From a virus, in IMG/VR virus record IMGVR_UViG_3300013286_000043, positions 1 through 29,093 of that record: a DNA stretch of 29,093 bases; one strand, given 5' to 3'. How positions within the stretch are numbered: position 1 is the first letter of the stretch; every line of letters begins with the position of its first letter. The translations under genes were made by a program, and so were the position numbers. Of this stretch, positions 1-6,825 are shown piece by piece. Under the pieces are notes generated by a model. The model saw nothing but the letters and a program-made list of their open reading frames with translations. It ran no database searches and was not told the DNA's origin.

Positions 1-54
1 TGGTGCAATGCGGATCGTGCCCAGGACTTAATGGACGGTTGGCTTGGGCTTTAG
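1..54 (+). CDS. Possible 3' end of an upstream gene (partial)
   Basis: Frame 1 is open from the first base and ends at TAG 52-54, giving a 17-residue tail that finishes DLMDGWLGL. It could be the C-terminus of a gene that begins outside the window. A second frame (3-104) is also open, so chance cannot be excluded. No family is recognisable from so short a piece. Confidence 0.2.
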   Translation, partial: WCNADRAQDLMDGWLGL

Positions 55-65
55 GAAACCCTTTT
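46..65 (+). terminator. Weak intrinsic-terminator-like hairpin before the HNH gene
   Basis: GGG(c)TTT at 46-52 can pair with AAACCC at 56-61 around a three-base loop with one bulged C, followed by TTTT at 62-65 and more pyrimidines. It sits at the end of the possible upstream reading frame. The stem is short and bulged, so this is tentative. Confidence 0.25.
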
Positions 66-120
66 CTCTTCCCCCCCAAAAAAGATTTCTCTCCTTGGCA
101 GTAACAGGTACTATCTAGGG

Positions 121-486
121 ATGGTGAGGAAAGCTGAAGGACTATTGCTGGAATGTACTAAGTGCAAAAGGATGTTGCCTCGAGGACGGTTTGGCCGTCG
201 TGGCAAGGGAAAGGCATCTTGGTGCAAAGAGTGCTTGAAGCCGTACAAGGCATCGGCAGCAGCGACCAGACAGAAACGGATGGTGGGTCGGGGGAAGTTT
301 AAGGCCGAGGATGTCAAACACCTGTATGTTGTTCAGGGTGCGCGGTGTAAGCTGTGCAATAGGCATTTGGGTATTACTGGGTATCATGTGGATCATGTAA
401 TACCCATTGCGAAAGGGGGATTGAATGTGGCTTACAATCTACAGCTCTTATGCCCCAAATGTAATTTGAGTAAGGGCAAAAAATGA
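121..486 (+). CDS. HNH endonuclease, probably packaging-associated
   Basis: This 121-residue protein is a compact HNH (beta-beta-alpha-metal) nuclease. Residues 76-79 form a CxxC pair, HVDH at 89-92 supplies the catalytic His-His region, Asn 106 lies in NLQLL, and CPKCN at 111-115 closes the zinc site. A second CxxC pair at 12-15 and 35-38 suggests an additional N-terminal zinc knuckle. HNH proteins next to terminase, such as HK97 gp74, are established partners of the packaging motor, and TerL lies 360 bases downstream here. The next gene starts inside the stop codon (ATGA). The ATG has no well-spaced ribosome binding site (AGGG directly abuts it), and the frame stays open back to base 55, so the start is less certain than the family. 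Confidence 0.85.
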   Translation: MVRKAEGLLLECTKCKRMLPRGRFGRRGKGKASWCKECLKPYKASAAATRQKRMVGRGKFKAEDVKHLYVVQGARCKLCNRHLGITGYHVDHVIPIAKGGLNVAYNLQLLCPKCNLSKGKK

Positions 487-680
487 TTCCTGACAAATTA
501 AAATCCAAACGTGGCTTTGCGTCGATGTCTCCTGAAAAAAAGGCATTGATTCAATCCATGGGTGGCAAGGCCGTTCCAAAAGAGAAACGGGCCTTTAATA
601 ACAAAGAATTAGCCAAACGTGCTGGAAAGCGCGGTGGCTTGCGTTGGGTATTGAAAGACAAAGATTCCATTAACTACTGA
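483..680 (+). CDS. Small basic KGG-motif-like protein
   Basis: This is a 65-residue, Lys/Arg-rich protein with two glycine-basic motifs (SMGGKA near 26-31 and AGKRGG near 47-52) around a central KRAFN. That pattern resembles the KGG family of stress-induced bacterial proteins (YciG-type), which also occurs in phages; the biochemical role is unknown. The ATG overlaps the HNH stop by four bases, so translation is probably coupled. The charge and position would fit nucleic-acid binding near the packaging genes. It is a poor candidate for a small terminase, being short with no helix-turn-helix that I can see. Confidence 0.75.
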   Translation: MIPDKLKSKRGFASMSPEKKALIQSMGGKAVPKEKRAFNNKELAKRAGKRGGLRWVLKDKDSINY

Positions 681-687
681 GGACATT

Positions 688-849
688 ATGGCTAGTAAAA
701 AGAAAGGCTTGTACGCCAACATCCATGCCAAACAAGAACGTATAGCAAAAGGTTCTGGCGAGAAAATGCGTAAGCCAGGCAGTGCTGGCGCCCCAACGGC
801 TAGTGCGTTTAAGAAGTCGGCAAAGACAGCAAAGAAAACCAAGAAGTGA
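688..849 (+). CDS. Small conserved-type Lys-rich protein (53 aa)
   Basis: A 53-residue frame runs from ATG 688 to TGA 847-849, beginning MASKKKGLYANIHAK and continuing with EKMRKPGSAGAPT, then a Lys/Ala-rich tail. I recognise the pattern KKGLYxNIHAK...EKMRKPGxxGAPT as a recurrent short phage/viral protein of unknown function; no database check was possible. The stop overlaps the GTG start of TerL (GTGA), and the upstream gene ends eight bases earlier, so it fits the operon exactly. High lysine and predicted disorder suggest DNA or RNA binding, but that is inference. Confidence 0.8.
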   Translation: MASKKKGLYANIHAKQERIAKGSGEKMRKPGSAGAPTASAFKKSAKTAKKTKK

Positions 850-2702
850 AATTTCCCCACGACCAATTCATTGCGTTCTGCAAAGCGTTAAAGATTGATT
901 CCAAAGAACGCGGTGTAATTAGTCTGGGGGAATCCCTACTAGGAACCCAGAAATGGGTGCTAGAGAAAATCATTCGGGGACTTGAGGATGGTGTCCACGA
1001 CTTTGTGACTTTAAAATGCCGTCAAGCCGGTATATCAACCATCTCCCTTGCGTTGGATATGTTTTGGCTATTCCGGCACAAAGGGACTAACGGAATGCTG
1101 GCCGTCCATGAGGACACAGCCCGTGACAGCTTTCGCTCGACCTTGGAGCTGTATTACGGATCCTTGCCACCGGCATGGAAACGTCCCATTAAAGACCACA
1201 ACCGAAACCAGTTAGTCCTCACCACAGGAACCAAACTGTTGTACCGCGTGGCAGGAACCAAGAAAACAGGCAAAGGTGGCTTGGGTCGTTCCAGTGCCAT
1301 TAGCTTCCTACATGCCACAGAAATGAGTTCGTGGGGTGATGCCGAAGGATTTGCCTCACTCAAAGCTTCATTAGCCCAAAAGAATCCCAACCGGCTGTAC
1401 CATTGGGAATCTACCGCTCGCGGTTTTGAAAACCTGTTCTACGATCAATGGGAAGAAGCCAAGTCAGCCGCCTCGCAGCACGCCATTTTTGTGAGCTGGT
1501 GGGCAAACGAGATGTATCGGTTAGGGCGTGACGATGCGCTTTACAAGATTTATTATGGCGCCAAAGGTCGCTTTAGTACCCAAGAAAAGATGTGGGCTAA
1601 AGAAGTGAAACTACTGTACGGAGTCGAAATTGATGACGAACAAATTGCCTGGTGGCGATGGCTTGCCGCTGAACAACAATCGGATGAGTCACTTCGATTG
1701 CAAGAGTACCCCTGGACCGAGCATCAAGCATTTCAAGCGTCCGGCTCTCAGTTCTTTTCAAGCCTTGAATTGTCCCGACTATACCAAGAACAGAACGCAA
1801 TTCCAGAGCCGGAATACTATCGATTAACCTTCCGCGACAACTTTATTGAAACCGAAGTCCAGTCAGCCAACATTAAGACAGCCACACTTAAAGTGTGGGA
1901 CAACCCCGCCAAGCACGGCTTTTATGTGTTGGGTGCAGACCCCGCCTACGGATCGTCAGACAACGCTGACGGGTTTGTGATTAGCGTTTGGCGTGTGTGG
2001 GCAGACCGTGCCCAGCAAGTAGCCGAGTATGTGGACTACGACATTACAACATCACAGTTTGCGTGGGCAATTGCTTACCTTGCCGGTGCTTACGGACCGT
2101 GTACATTTAATTTGGAAGTATCGGGTCCAGGACACGCGGTGCTAAACGAAATTCTCAACATGCGAAAAGAACGCACGTTTGGGTTAGCGTCCTCCCGTCC
2201 GGTGTTAAAAGACGTGTTGGGTTCCATGCGAGACTTCCTGTACCGCAAGTACGACTCCATCAACGGGTCAACTAACGCGGTCCACACGCACACCAACTAC
2301 CAGATGAAAGAACGCATGATGAACACCTACCGCGATTATGTGGAACGCAAAATGGCGGTTCCTGTGTCGCGTGAACTCATTAGCGAAATGACGGCAGTGC
2401 AACGTCTGGCAGGTTCCGCGCCCGCCGCCCCTGACCACCGTAAAGACGACCGTGTAATTGCCGCTGCGCTAGCCATCTTGGCGTGGAACGACCAAGTGCG
2501 CTCTAAGCTCATGGTCCAAGGCATGATTTACGAAAACACCCAACAGTTAGAAGCCGAGCGGTCTTCAATGCAAGGAATGCAAATTGCTGGCCCCCGCATG
2601 GTCAGACAATACATGAAAGACTTAGGCATCTTGTATAGCAAAACCGATGCCGGACAAGGCAACGTTAAAATGTCCCGCAATCGGAATGCCAGCCGCACAT
2701 GA
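846..2702 (+). CDS. terL: Terminase large subunit (ATPase-nuclease)
   Basis: This is the DNA-packaging motor that docks on the portal and cuts the concatemer. The 618 residues have the two-domain layout of the family. In the N-terminal ATPase, LKCRQAGIST (about 56-65) is the Walker A region and SFLHATEMSSW (about 153-163) holds Walker B and the catalytic Glu. In the C-terminal RNase H-like nuclease, VLGADPAYGSS (361-371) carries the first metal-binding Asp, NLEVSG (412-417) the acidic middle residue, and HRKDDRVIA (531-539) the last Asp pair. The start is GTG 846, overlapping the previous stop as GTGA, and the end overlaps the next gene as ATGA. Length is slightly above the usual 450-600 residues. 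No bona fide small subunit is visible nearby. Confidence 0.95.
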   Translation: MKFPHDQFIAFCKALKIDSKERGVISLGESLLGTQKWVLEKIIRGLEDGVHDFVTLKCRQAGISTISLALDMFWLFRHKGTNGMLAVHEDTARDSFRSTLELYYGSLPPAWKRPIKDHNRNQLVLTTGTKLLYRVAGTKKTGKGGLGRSSAISFLHATEMSSWGDAEGFASLKASLAQKNPNRLYHWESTARGFENLFYDQWEEAKSAASQHAIFVSWWANEMYRLGRDDALYKIYYGAKGRFSTQEKMWAKEVKLLYGVEIDDEQIAWWRWLAAEQQSDESLRLQEYPWTEHQAFQASGSQFFSSLELSRLYQEQNAIPEPEYYRLTFRDNFIETEVQSANIKTATLKVWDNPAKHGFYVLGADPAYGSSDNADGFVISVWRVWADRAQQVAEYVDYDITTSQFAWAIAYLAGAYGPCTFNLEVSGPGHAVLNEILNMRKERTFGLASSRPVLKDVLGSMRDFLYRKYDSINGSTNAVHTHTNYQMKERMMNTYRDYVERKMAVPVSRELISEMTAVQRLAGSAPAAPDHRKDDRVIAAALAILAWNDQVRSKLMVQGMIYENTQQLEAERSSMQGMQIAGPRMVRQYMKDLGILYSKTDAGQGNVKMSRNRNASRT

Positions 2703-3193
2703 GCGAAAAGTTTTCAACTGTTGTTGGCGACGATTCAGAGAACGCATGGAACGACCGGCATTTACAACACGCTTACCTGTGGCTAACCACCAATCTTAAC
2801 TCACCGTACGTTGGTAGCCCTGCCATGCTGTTCACGGCCATGGGAATCAGCAAGCCGGTGTGGATGGATTTCCGCAAAGCGTTTAACCGCGCCAACTTTA
2901 GCCGTTATCGGTACATTGTACGGATCCGAATGACTAAAGCTTTGCAAAAGGTATTGGCCGGTGAGTACATACCAACGGTTACCAAACGCAATAAACGTAA
3001 TCAGATCATTGGGTATACCATCACTCCAGCGGTAAACCCCCAACCCTTGAACTGCCCGCCGTTTTATCGGGGCAGTGTCAAGCTAACGACCAAAGGATTA
3101 CAAATCTCCTTACGCCGTACAGACGCTCAATTAGCCCCTAAGCATGACCCTGAAGGGCGAAATCGGTTGATTAACGCATTCCAAAAGAGGTAA
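2699..3193 (+). CDS. Hypothetical basic protein downstream of TerL
   Basis: This 164-residue basic protein has no family I can name. Residues 40-55 (PAMLFTAMGISKPVWM) followed by a helix rich in Arg and Phe look like a possible helix-turn-helix, and the C-terminal third is rich in Lys, Arg and Pro. The ATG overlaps the TerL stop (ATGA), which indicates translational coupling and a role in the packaging or head block. A DNA-binding accessory, or a displaced small terminase subunit, is possible but unproven; small terminases normally lie upstream of TerL. Confidence 0.8.
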   Translation: MSEKFSTVVGDDSENAWNDRHLQHAYLWLTTNLNSPYVGSPAMLFTAMGISKPVWMDFRKAFNRANFSRYRYIVRIRMTKALQKVLAGEYIPTVTKRNKRNQIIGYTITPAVNPQPLNCPPFYRGSVKLTTKGLQISLRRTDAQLAPKHDPEGRNRLINAFQKR

Positions 3194-3202
3194 AACCCCG
3201 CC

Positions 3203-3679
3203 ATGGCAATCTTAAAAGAATTTACTTGTGCCGCACACGGTCCATTTGATGAACGTGTTGAGGGGGATGAGATCCCTCAGTGCCCCACAGGATGTTCTCC
3301 ACGGTTTGTCAGACGGGAAATTCGCACTGCACCGGCCATGAAAACGGTCATTTCGGGCCGTTTGGACACGTTACAACGCGATATTGCCCACGATTTTGGA
3401 TTATCGGACATGAAGGTCAATAAAGACTCTAACGCTTCTGTCATGGAAAATTTACGCCGTGGAGAGGACTTTTCGCCCAAATGGGTCGATGTTCCAAACA
3501 AAATGAAGTCCGGTTGGGCCAATCGAGGCGAGCAAGCGGGGTCAATTAGCCCCACGTCTTTGGGATTGCAGGGTGAAAACAACTTAGCTCCCGTTGCACA
3601 AACGGGTCAATTGCCGCGCCGGATTCCAACACGGATTGAAGGCCGCGACATTACTAAAATTTCTGATGTAAGCGTATGA
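3203..3679 (+). CDS. Hypothetical protein with N-terminal zinc-ribbon-like motif
   Basis: This is a 158-residue protein. Its N-terminus holds CAAH at 9-12 and CPTGC at 27-31, a Cx2H...Cx3C spacing resembling a small zinc ribbon or FmdB-like knuckle. The rest is polar, probably flexible, and ends in a basic stretch. It lies between TerL and portal and its last codons overlap the portal start (ATGA), so it belongs to the packaging operon. A role in connector or packaging assembly is a guess from position only. The ribosome binding site (AGAGG ending near 3190) is rather far from the ATG. Confidence 0.8.
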   Translation: MAILKEFTCAAHGPFDERVEGDEIPQCPTGCSPRFVRREIRTAPAMKTVISGRLDTLQRDIAHDFGLSDMKVNKDSNASVMENLRRGEDFSPKWVDVPNKMKSGWANRGEQAGSISPTSLGLQGENNLAPVAQTGQLPRRIPTRIEGRDITKISDVSV

Positions 3680-5334
3680 AACTACCCCCGCAAAAAGAAT
3701 TGTTTGAATTTTATGTTCAACTGAACAACAAGTGTAATTCCACACGAGAAGATCGGCGTCGGATGTACACACTGTGGCGTTCGTTCTTTTTGTTTGGCGG
3801 TGGACCTGAGATGACCGAAAACACGGTCAACAAAATTTACTCGCACATTGAACAATTAAACTCGTTGATGTATTCGTCGGAAACCACACGGTTTTCCATT
3901 GACTTAACACCCAGTGCGTCGGAGTTGTTCCGCGACCAAGTGCGCCCGTTAATGGAATCCTTGAACGACGATTGGCATATGTCCAACACGGATTTAATTT
4001 TTGGTCAGGCACTCATGTGGTCGTTCTGTTACGGCTCCATGTTTGTCAAACTCCGTATTAACCAACAAGGCAGCATTGAACCGTTTGTTGTTGAGCCTTA
4101 CGACATTGGTGTGCTGCGCGAGGACATTTACGGATTGTGGCGGCAGGAAGCGTTTACGCATTCCTACTACATTACAAAATCCCAATTTGAGTACGAGCTG
4201 CGCGCCATCCCGCATCCCCGCGTGGATGCCATCTTGGCCGAAGTCGTTGCCATGCCCAAGGGCGTAGCCAATGACAGCACATCCGTCATGGACCGAATTG
4301 TCACAAGCCAGTCCAGCCCTAACACCATTGGTAACGTCAATTTTGATCTCACCTCACCCAATCGGTACAAACCGAAAGTGGCTGAAGAATTGCTCAAAAT
4401 GTCGGAACTGTATGTGTTTGATGATGACATTGGGGATTTCCGTATCGTCACCATTGCAGAACCCGGCGTGGTGGTCTTTGACCGACCCATTGAAAAAGTA
4501 TTCATCAAAAACGAAATACCGTTTATTCAAATTTGCCCAAATCCTGCCCACGATTTTTTCTGGGGCTATTCGGAAGTGGACAAGCTCATTCCGCTACAAC
4601 GGATGCGAAACGAGCGCATGGAACAGATCCGTCACATGCTTAACCTACAAGCCAATCCACCAAAGTTTGGATCGGGCTTCCAAGGCAGCATTGACGAGAT
4701 GGCTGACACATTGGACAGCCCTGGCGGCTTGGTATCAGCAGACATGCCTGGCGCAAAGATGGAAGCCATTGTCCCCGTAATCCCCGAAGATCTCTACAAA
4801 GAGATTCGAGAACTTGACAGTATGTTTGAGGAAATTTCGGGAATTACTAACGTCATGTCAGGCAAGGGCGAATCGGGCGTTCGCAGTGGTGGACACGCGG
4901 CCAACCTTGCACGGCTTGGCAGTTCACGCGCCAAGAAACGCGCCATGATTATTGAAGATTCGCTCGAAAAATTGGCAATGTTGTTTTTACAACTCAAACA
5001 AGCGTACGATAAATCGCGGCTTCGTGCGGAAAACGGCATGGAGTTTGTGGCAGACCAATTTACTGATAAATACATTGTGAAAGTGGATGCACACAGCAAT
5101 AGCCCTATTTTCCAAGAGGATCAGCGATCATTAGCGTTTGAATTGTTTAAAGCCAAAGCCATTGATCGTGAATCGTTGATTGATCTGCTTGACGTTCCGA
5201 TGAAAGAGTTGTTAAAACAGAGACTCCAGAAAATGGAAACGGCTGAAGCCAAACAGCAACAGCAACAGCAAGCCATGGAACTGGAAAAGCAAGCCCAAAA
5301 GGCCAAACTACATTCAGTGAAAGGTGGCAAATGA
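3676..5334 (+). CDS. Portal protein
   Basis: This would be the dodecameric portal ring through which DNA enters and leaves the capsid. At 552 residues it has the size expected for a podovirus-type portal. Supporting features are the position directly after TerL, an N-terminal Tyr/Phe/Trp-rich helical segment, a central wing-like alpha/beta region, the segment PFIQICPNPAHDFFWGYSEV (about 282-301), which resembles the region preceding the long stem helix in portals, and a helical C-terminus. The C-terminal tail is Gln/Lys-rich (QQQQQQ about 527-532), as in portals with barrel extensions. The start overlaps the previous stop (ATGA), and the end overlaps a 14-codon micro-ORF. Identification rests on context and overall pattern rather than a signature motif. 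Confidence 0.85.
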   Translation: MKLPPQKELFEFYVQLNNKCNSTREDRRRMYTLWRSFFLFGGGPEMTENTVNKIYSHIEQLNSLMYSSETTRFSIDLTPSASELFRDQVRPLMESLNDDWHMSNTDLIFGQALMWSFCYGSMFVKLRINQQGSIEPFVVEPYDIGVLREDIYGLWRQEAFTHSYYITKSQFEYELRAIPHPRVDAILAEVVAMPKGVANDSTSVMDRIVTSQSSPNTIGNVNFDLTSPNRYKPKVAEELLKMSELYVFDDDIGDFRIVTIAEPGVVVFDRPIEKVFIKNEIPFIQICPNPAHDFFWGYSEVDKLIPLQRMRNERMEQIRHMLNLQANPPKFGSGFQGSIDEMADTLDSPGGLVSADMPGAKMEAIVPVIPEDLYKEIRELDSMFEEISGITNVMSGKGESGVRSGGHAANLARLGSSRAKKRAMIIEDSLEKLAMLFLQLKQAYDKSRLRAENGMEFVADQFTDKYIVKVDAHSNSPIFQEDQRSLAFELFKAKAIDRESLIDLLDVPMKELLKQRLQKMETAEAKQQQQQQAMELEKQAQKAKLHSVKGGK

Positions 5335-5375
5335 AACGTGGTAAGAGATCGTCTAAGCGCAAAATGTGTCGCTAA
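5331..5375 (+). CDS. Candidate 14-aa basic micropeptide overlapping portal stop
   Basis: ATG 5331 overlaps the portal stop as ATGA and opens a frame of 14 residues, MKRGKRSSKRKMCR, ending TAA 5373-5375. Eight of 14 residues are Lys or Arg. The overlap pattern is the same coupling used throughout this operon. It resembles protamine-like condensing peptides (compare microvirus J protein or adenovirus mu in concept only), but such a short frame can arise by chance. Confidence 0.45.
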   Translation: MKRGKRSSKRKMCR

Positions 5376-5414
5376 GATTGGACTTTAATGTGTTAGGGGG
5401 GCTGGCATTTGAAT

Positions 5415-5420
5415 AAGGAG
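5415..5420 (+). promoter_or_regulatory. Ribosome binding site of the 15-aa micro-ORF
   Basis: AAGGAG lies six bases before ATG 5427. It matches the anti-Shine-Dalgarno core fully, with normal spacing, and is as good as the site of the major capsid gene. This is the main reason to treat the tiny frame as translated. Confidence 0.7.
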
Positions 5421-5426
5421 TCCATC

Positions 5427-5474
5427 ATGGCACGTCGTCATAAGCGTGGCGGTCGGAAGGCGAAGCGCAAGTAA
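5427..5474 (+). CDS. Candidate 15-aa Arg/Lys-rich micropeptide
   Basis: The frame encodes MARRHKRGGRKAKRK and ends TAA 5472-5474. Nine of 15 residues are Arg or Lys plus one His, an extreme composition for a random frame. It is preceded by a perfect AAGGAG and followed about 30 bases later by a strong terminator, so it looks like the last gene of the packaging operon. With the 14-residue basic frame just upstream it forms a pair. Binding to DNA (inside the head) or to RNA is the natural guess; nothing in the sequence proves it. Confidence 0.6.
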   Translation: MARRHKRGGRKAKRK

Positions 5475-5505
5475 TTTTTGCGCTCCGGTTTATTCCGTAG
5501 CTTCT

Positions 5506-5536
5506 GGCCGGTAAGTTTAGGCTCACCGGCCTTTTT
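5506..5536 (+). terminator. Rho-independent terminator closing the packaging operon
   Basis: GGCCGGT (5506-5512) pairs perfectly with ACCGGCC (5525-5531) around a 12-base loop that can add two inner pairs, and is followed at once by TTTTT (5532-5536). This is a textbook intrinsic terminator on the plus strand, between the micro-ORFs and the capsid genes. Confidence 0.85.
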
Positions 5537-5554
5537 ATTGGATTGCAATAGTTG

Positions 5555-5582
5555 TTGACTTTCGCATCAGCTAAATTATAGA
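5555..5582 (+). promoter_or_regulatory. Candidate sigma70-type promoter for the capsid operon
   Basis: TTGACT (5555-5560, five of six matches to the -35 consensus) is followed after 16 bases by TATAGA (5577-5582, four of six to the -10), in an AT-rich stretch directly behind the terminator. Transcription would start at about 5588-5590, almost at ATG 5591. The host's sigma preferences are unknown. Confidence 0.5.
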
Positions 5583-5590
5583 AATCACAT

Positions 5591-5995
5591 ATGAGCGTAC
5601 CTCCACAAATCATGCAAGCCCTCGGCGGCGGCGGCCCAGGCGGCCTCCCCGGTCCCGGTGGTCCTCCCGGCGCACCTCCAGCTCCTGCTGGTGGCCCGAT
5701 GATGGCTCCTGCCAAAAAGCAGGGAAATGAAGCTGGTGCCCGCGCTGATGTACAAGTGTGTATTAAGAAATTAACGCAAGCGTTGCAGACGTTTGAACCA
5801 ATTGGTGAGGATGGCAAGGCCATCATGAAAGCGATTGGTGCATTGACGAAGCACTTTGGTAAAACAGAATCTTCTGATAAGCAGTTAATGCCCGCTGAAA
5901 TTATGCAAGCTGTTTCTGGGTTGGCAGGACCAGGAGCGCCCCCACCAGGGCTTCCTACCGCGCCACCTCCCGTCCCTCCTCCGTCCCCAATGTAA
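5591..5995 (+). CDS. Pro/Gly-rich hypothetical protein upstream of scaffold
   Basis: This 134-residue protein has low-complexity ends, Gly/Pro-rich at about 12-40 and Pro-rich at about 110-134, around a helical core (about 50-100, VQVCIKKLTQALQTFEPIG). Similar Pro/Gly-flanked small proteins occur between portal and capsid genes in other phages; the function is unknown. No Shine-Dalgarno sequence precedes ATG 5591 (the upstream bases are AAATCACAT), which is unusual here and compatible with a very short or leaderless transcript from the promoter just upstream. Confidence 0.75.
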   Translation: MSVPPQIMQALGGGGPGGLPGPGGPPGAPPAPAGGPMMAPAKKQGNEAGARADVQVCIKKLTQALQTFEPIGEDGKAIMKAIGALTKHFGKTESSDKQLMPAEIMQAVSGLAGPGAPPPGLPTAPPPVPPPSPM

Positions 5996-6007
5996 GGAAG
6001 CGCCACC

Positions 6008-6232
6008 ATGTCAGGTGATCGTTTATTTGATCCGTCCAGTTCGCTCCGTATTCGTGACCCGCAAGATAATGCGAGTCCAAGCGACCGTATCCGCAATCCA
6101 CCACGCTATATGCAGTTGGGTGGGCTTGAGTCGGGTTCGGCTCGCGGCACCATGGTTAACGACATGAAGGTTCGCCCACCAGGCAGCACTCAGTCGAAAA
6201 TTCCAGTTGGTAGGAATCCAAAAGGGTATTAA
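6008..6232 (+). CDS. Small hypothetical protein in the capsid operon
   Basis: A 74-residue, polar, probably disordered protein rich in Arg, Pro, Ser and Asp with no recognisable domain. AAGGAAG, overlapping the preceding stop region at about 5995-6000, gives a good ribosome binding site with normal spacing. It sits between the Pro/Gly-rich protein and the scaffold candidate, so a minor head role is possible. Confidence 0.7.
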   Translation: MSGDRLFDPSSSLRIRDPQDNASPSDRIRNPPRYMQLGGLESGSARGTMVNDMKVRPPGSTQSKIPVGRNPKGY

Positions 6233-6257
6233 TTCATAAGTCCAGGGGAAGATTATT

Positions 6258-6770
6258 ATGGCAATTTCACTCGAAAATATGACCGATGAACAACGCGAAC
6301 AGGCTGTGCGCTTGTTTTCGTTTGTAAAGCAAAATCCTGATATTGAAAAGCAAATCAGGCGGGAAGCAAAGAAAAAGCATCCCAACATGCAAGCACCGGA
6401 TCTTGACCTTGAAGATCAACTTCAAGCGCAGCGAGATGAGTTTAGAGAGGAATTGCAAAAGCGCGACAAAGCAACGCTTGATGCGTTGCAATCGCAGCGA
6501 CGTGCGGAATACCATTCAAAAATTAAATCGAATGGTTTGGATCCAGAAGAAATTGAGCGAGTCATGGTTGATGAAAACATCGCCAACTATGACACCGCAA
6601 TTAAGTATGTGAGAGCGCAGAAACAGTTGGCTCCCGCAACAGCAGAGTCAGTCAGTCCGATGACTTTGCCGGATACAAAAGATTTGTGGTCAGACAAGAA
6701 CGGCTTTGCAAAACGAACCGCTTTTGATGCCATCAATGAGTTGAAATCTCGCAGGGTATTAGGACAGTAA
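6258..6770 (+). CDS. Putative scaffolding / capsid assembly protein
   Basis: The 170 residues are highly charged and mostly helical. A long Glu/Gln/Lys/Arg-rich stretch (about 25-85) looks like a coiled coil, followed by LDPEEIERVM (about 95-104) and a basic C-terminus ending LKSRRVLGQ. Short, charged, coiled-coil proteins directly before the major capsid gene are typically scaffolds, whose basic C-terminal helix contacts coat protein. Position and composition fit; no sequence signature was checked. The ribosome binding site AGGGGAAG (about 6243-6250) is good. Confidence 0.65.
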   Translation: MAISLENMTDEQREQAVRLFSFVKQNPDIEKQIRREAKKKHPNMQAPDLDLEDQLQAQRDEFREELQKRDKATLDALQSQRRAEYHSKIKSNGLDPEEIERVMVDENIANYDTAIKYVRAQKQLAPATAESVSPMTLPDTKDLWSDKNGFAKRTAFDAINELKSRRVLGQ

Positions 6771-6825
6771 CAACAATTTTGCTGCGGGGGCAGTGCAGCT
6801 CAGACAACAGGTAGGAGTTTAAGTT

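Noticed and set aside
71-83. C7-A6 homopolymer run as a frameshift site fusing an upstream frame to the HNH gene
   Set aside because: The run could be slippery or a sequencing error, but the HNH protein is complete from ATG 121 and neither upstream frame has a recognisable domain.
4271-4780. Plus-strand frame of 169 codons inside the portal gene
   Set aside because: It is a shifted frame wholly inside the portal gene, with no ribosome binding site and no domain.
5425-6096. Minus-strand frame of 223 codons opposite the Pro/Gly-rich gene
   Set aside because: Its Pro/Gly composition is the antisense of the plus-strand Pro/Gly codons, and it runs through the terminator, promoter and micro-ORF.
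6781-6799. Hairpin GCTGC/GCAGC before the major capsid gene
   Set aside because: Only five base pairs with a nine-base loop and no T run, so it is not a terminator; an mRNA-stability role cannot be supported from one sequence.
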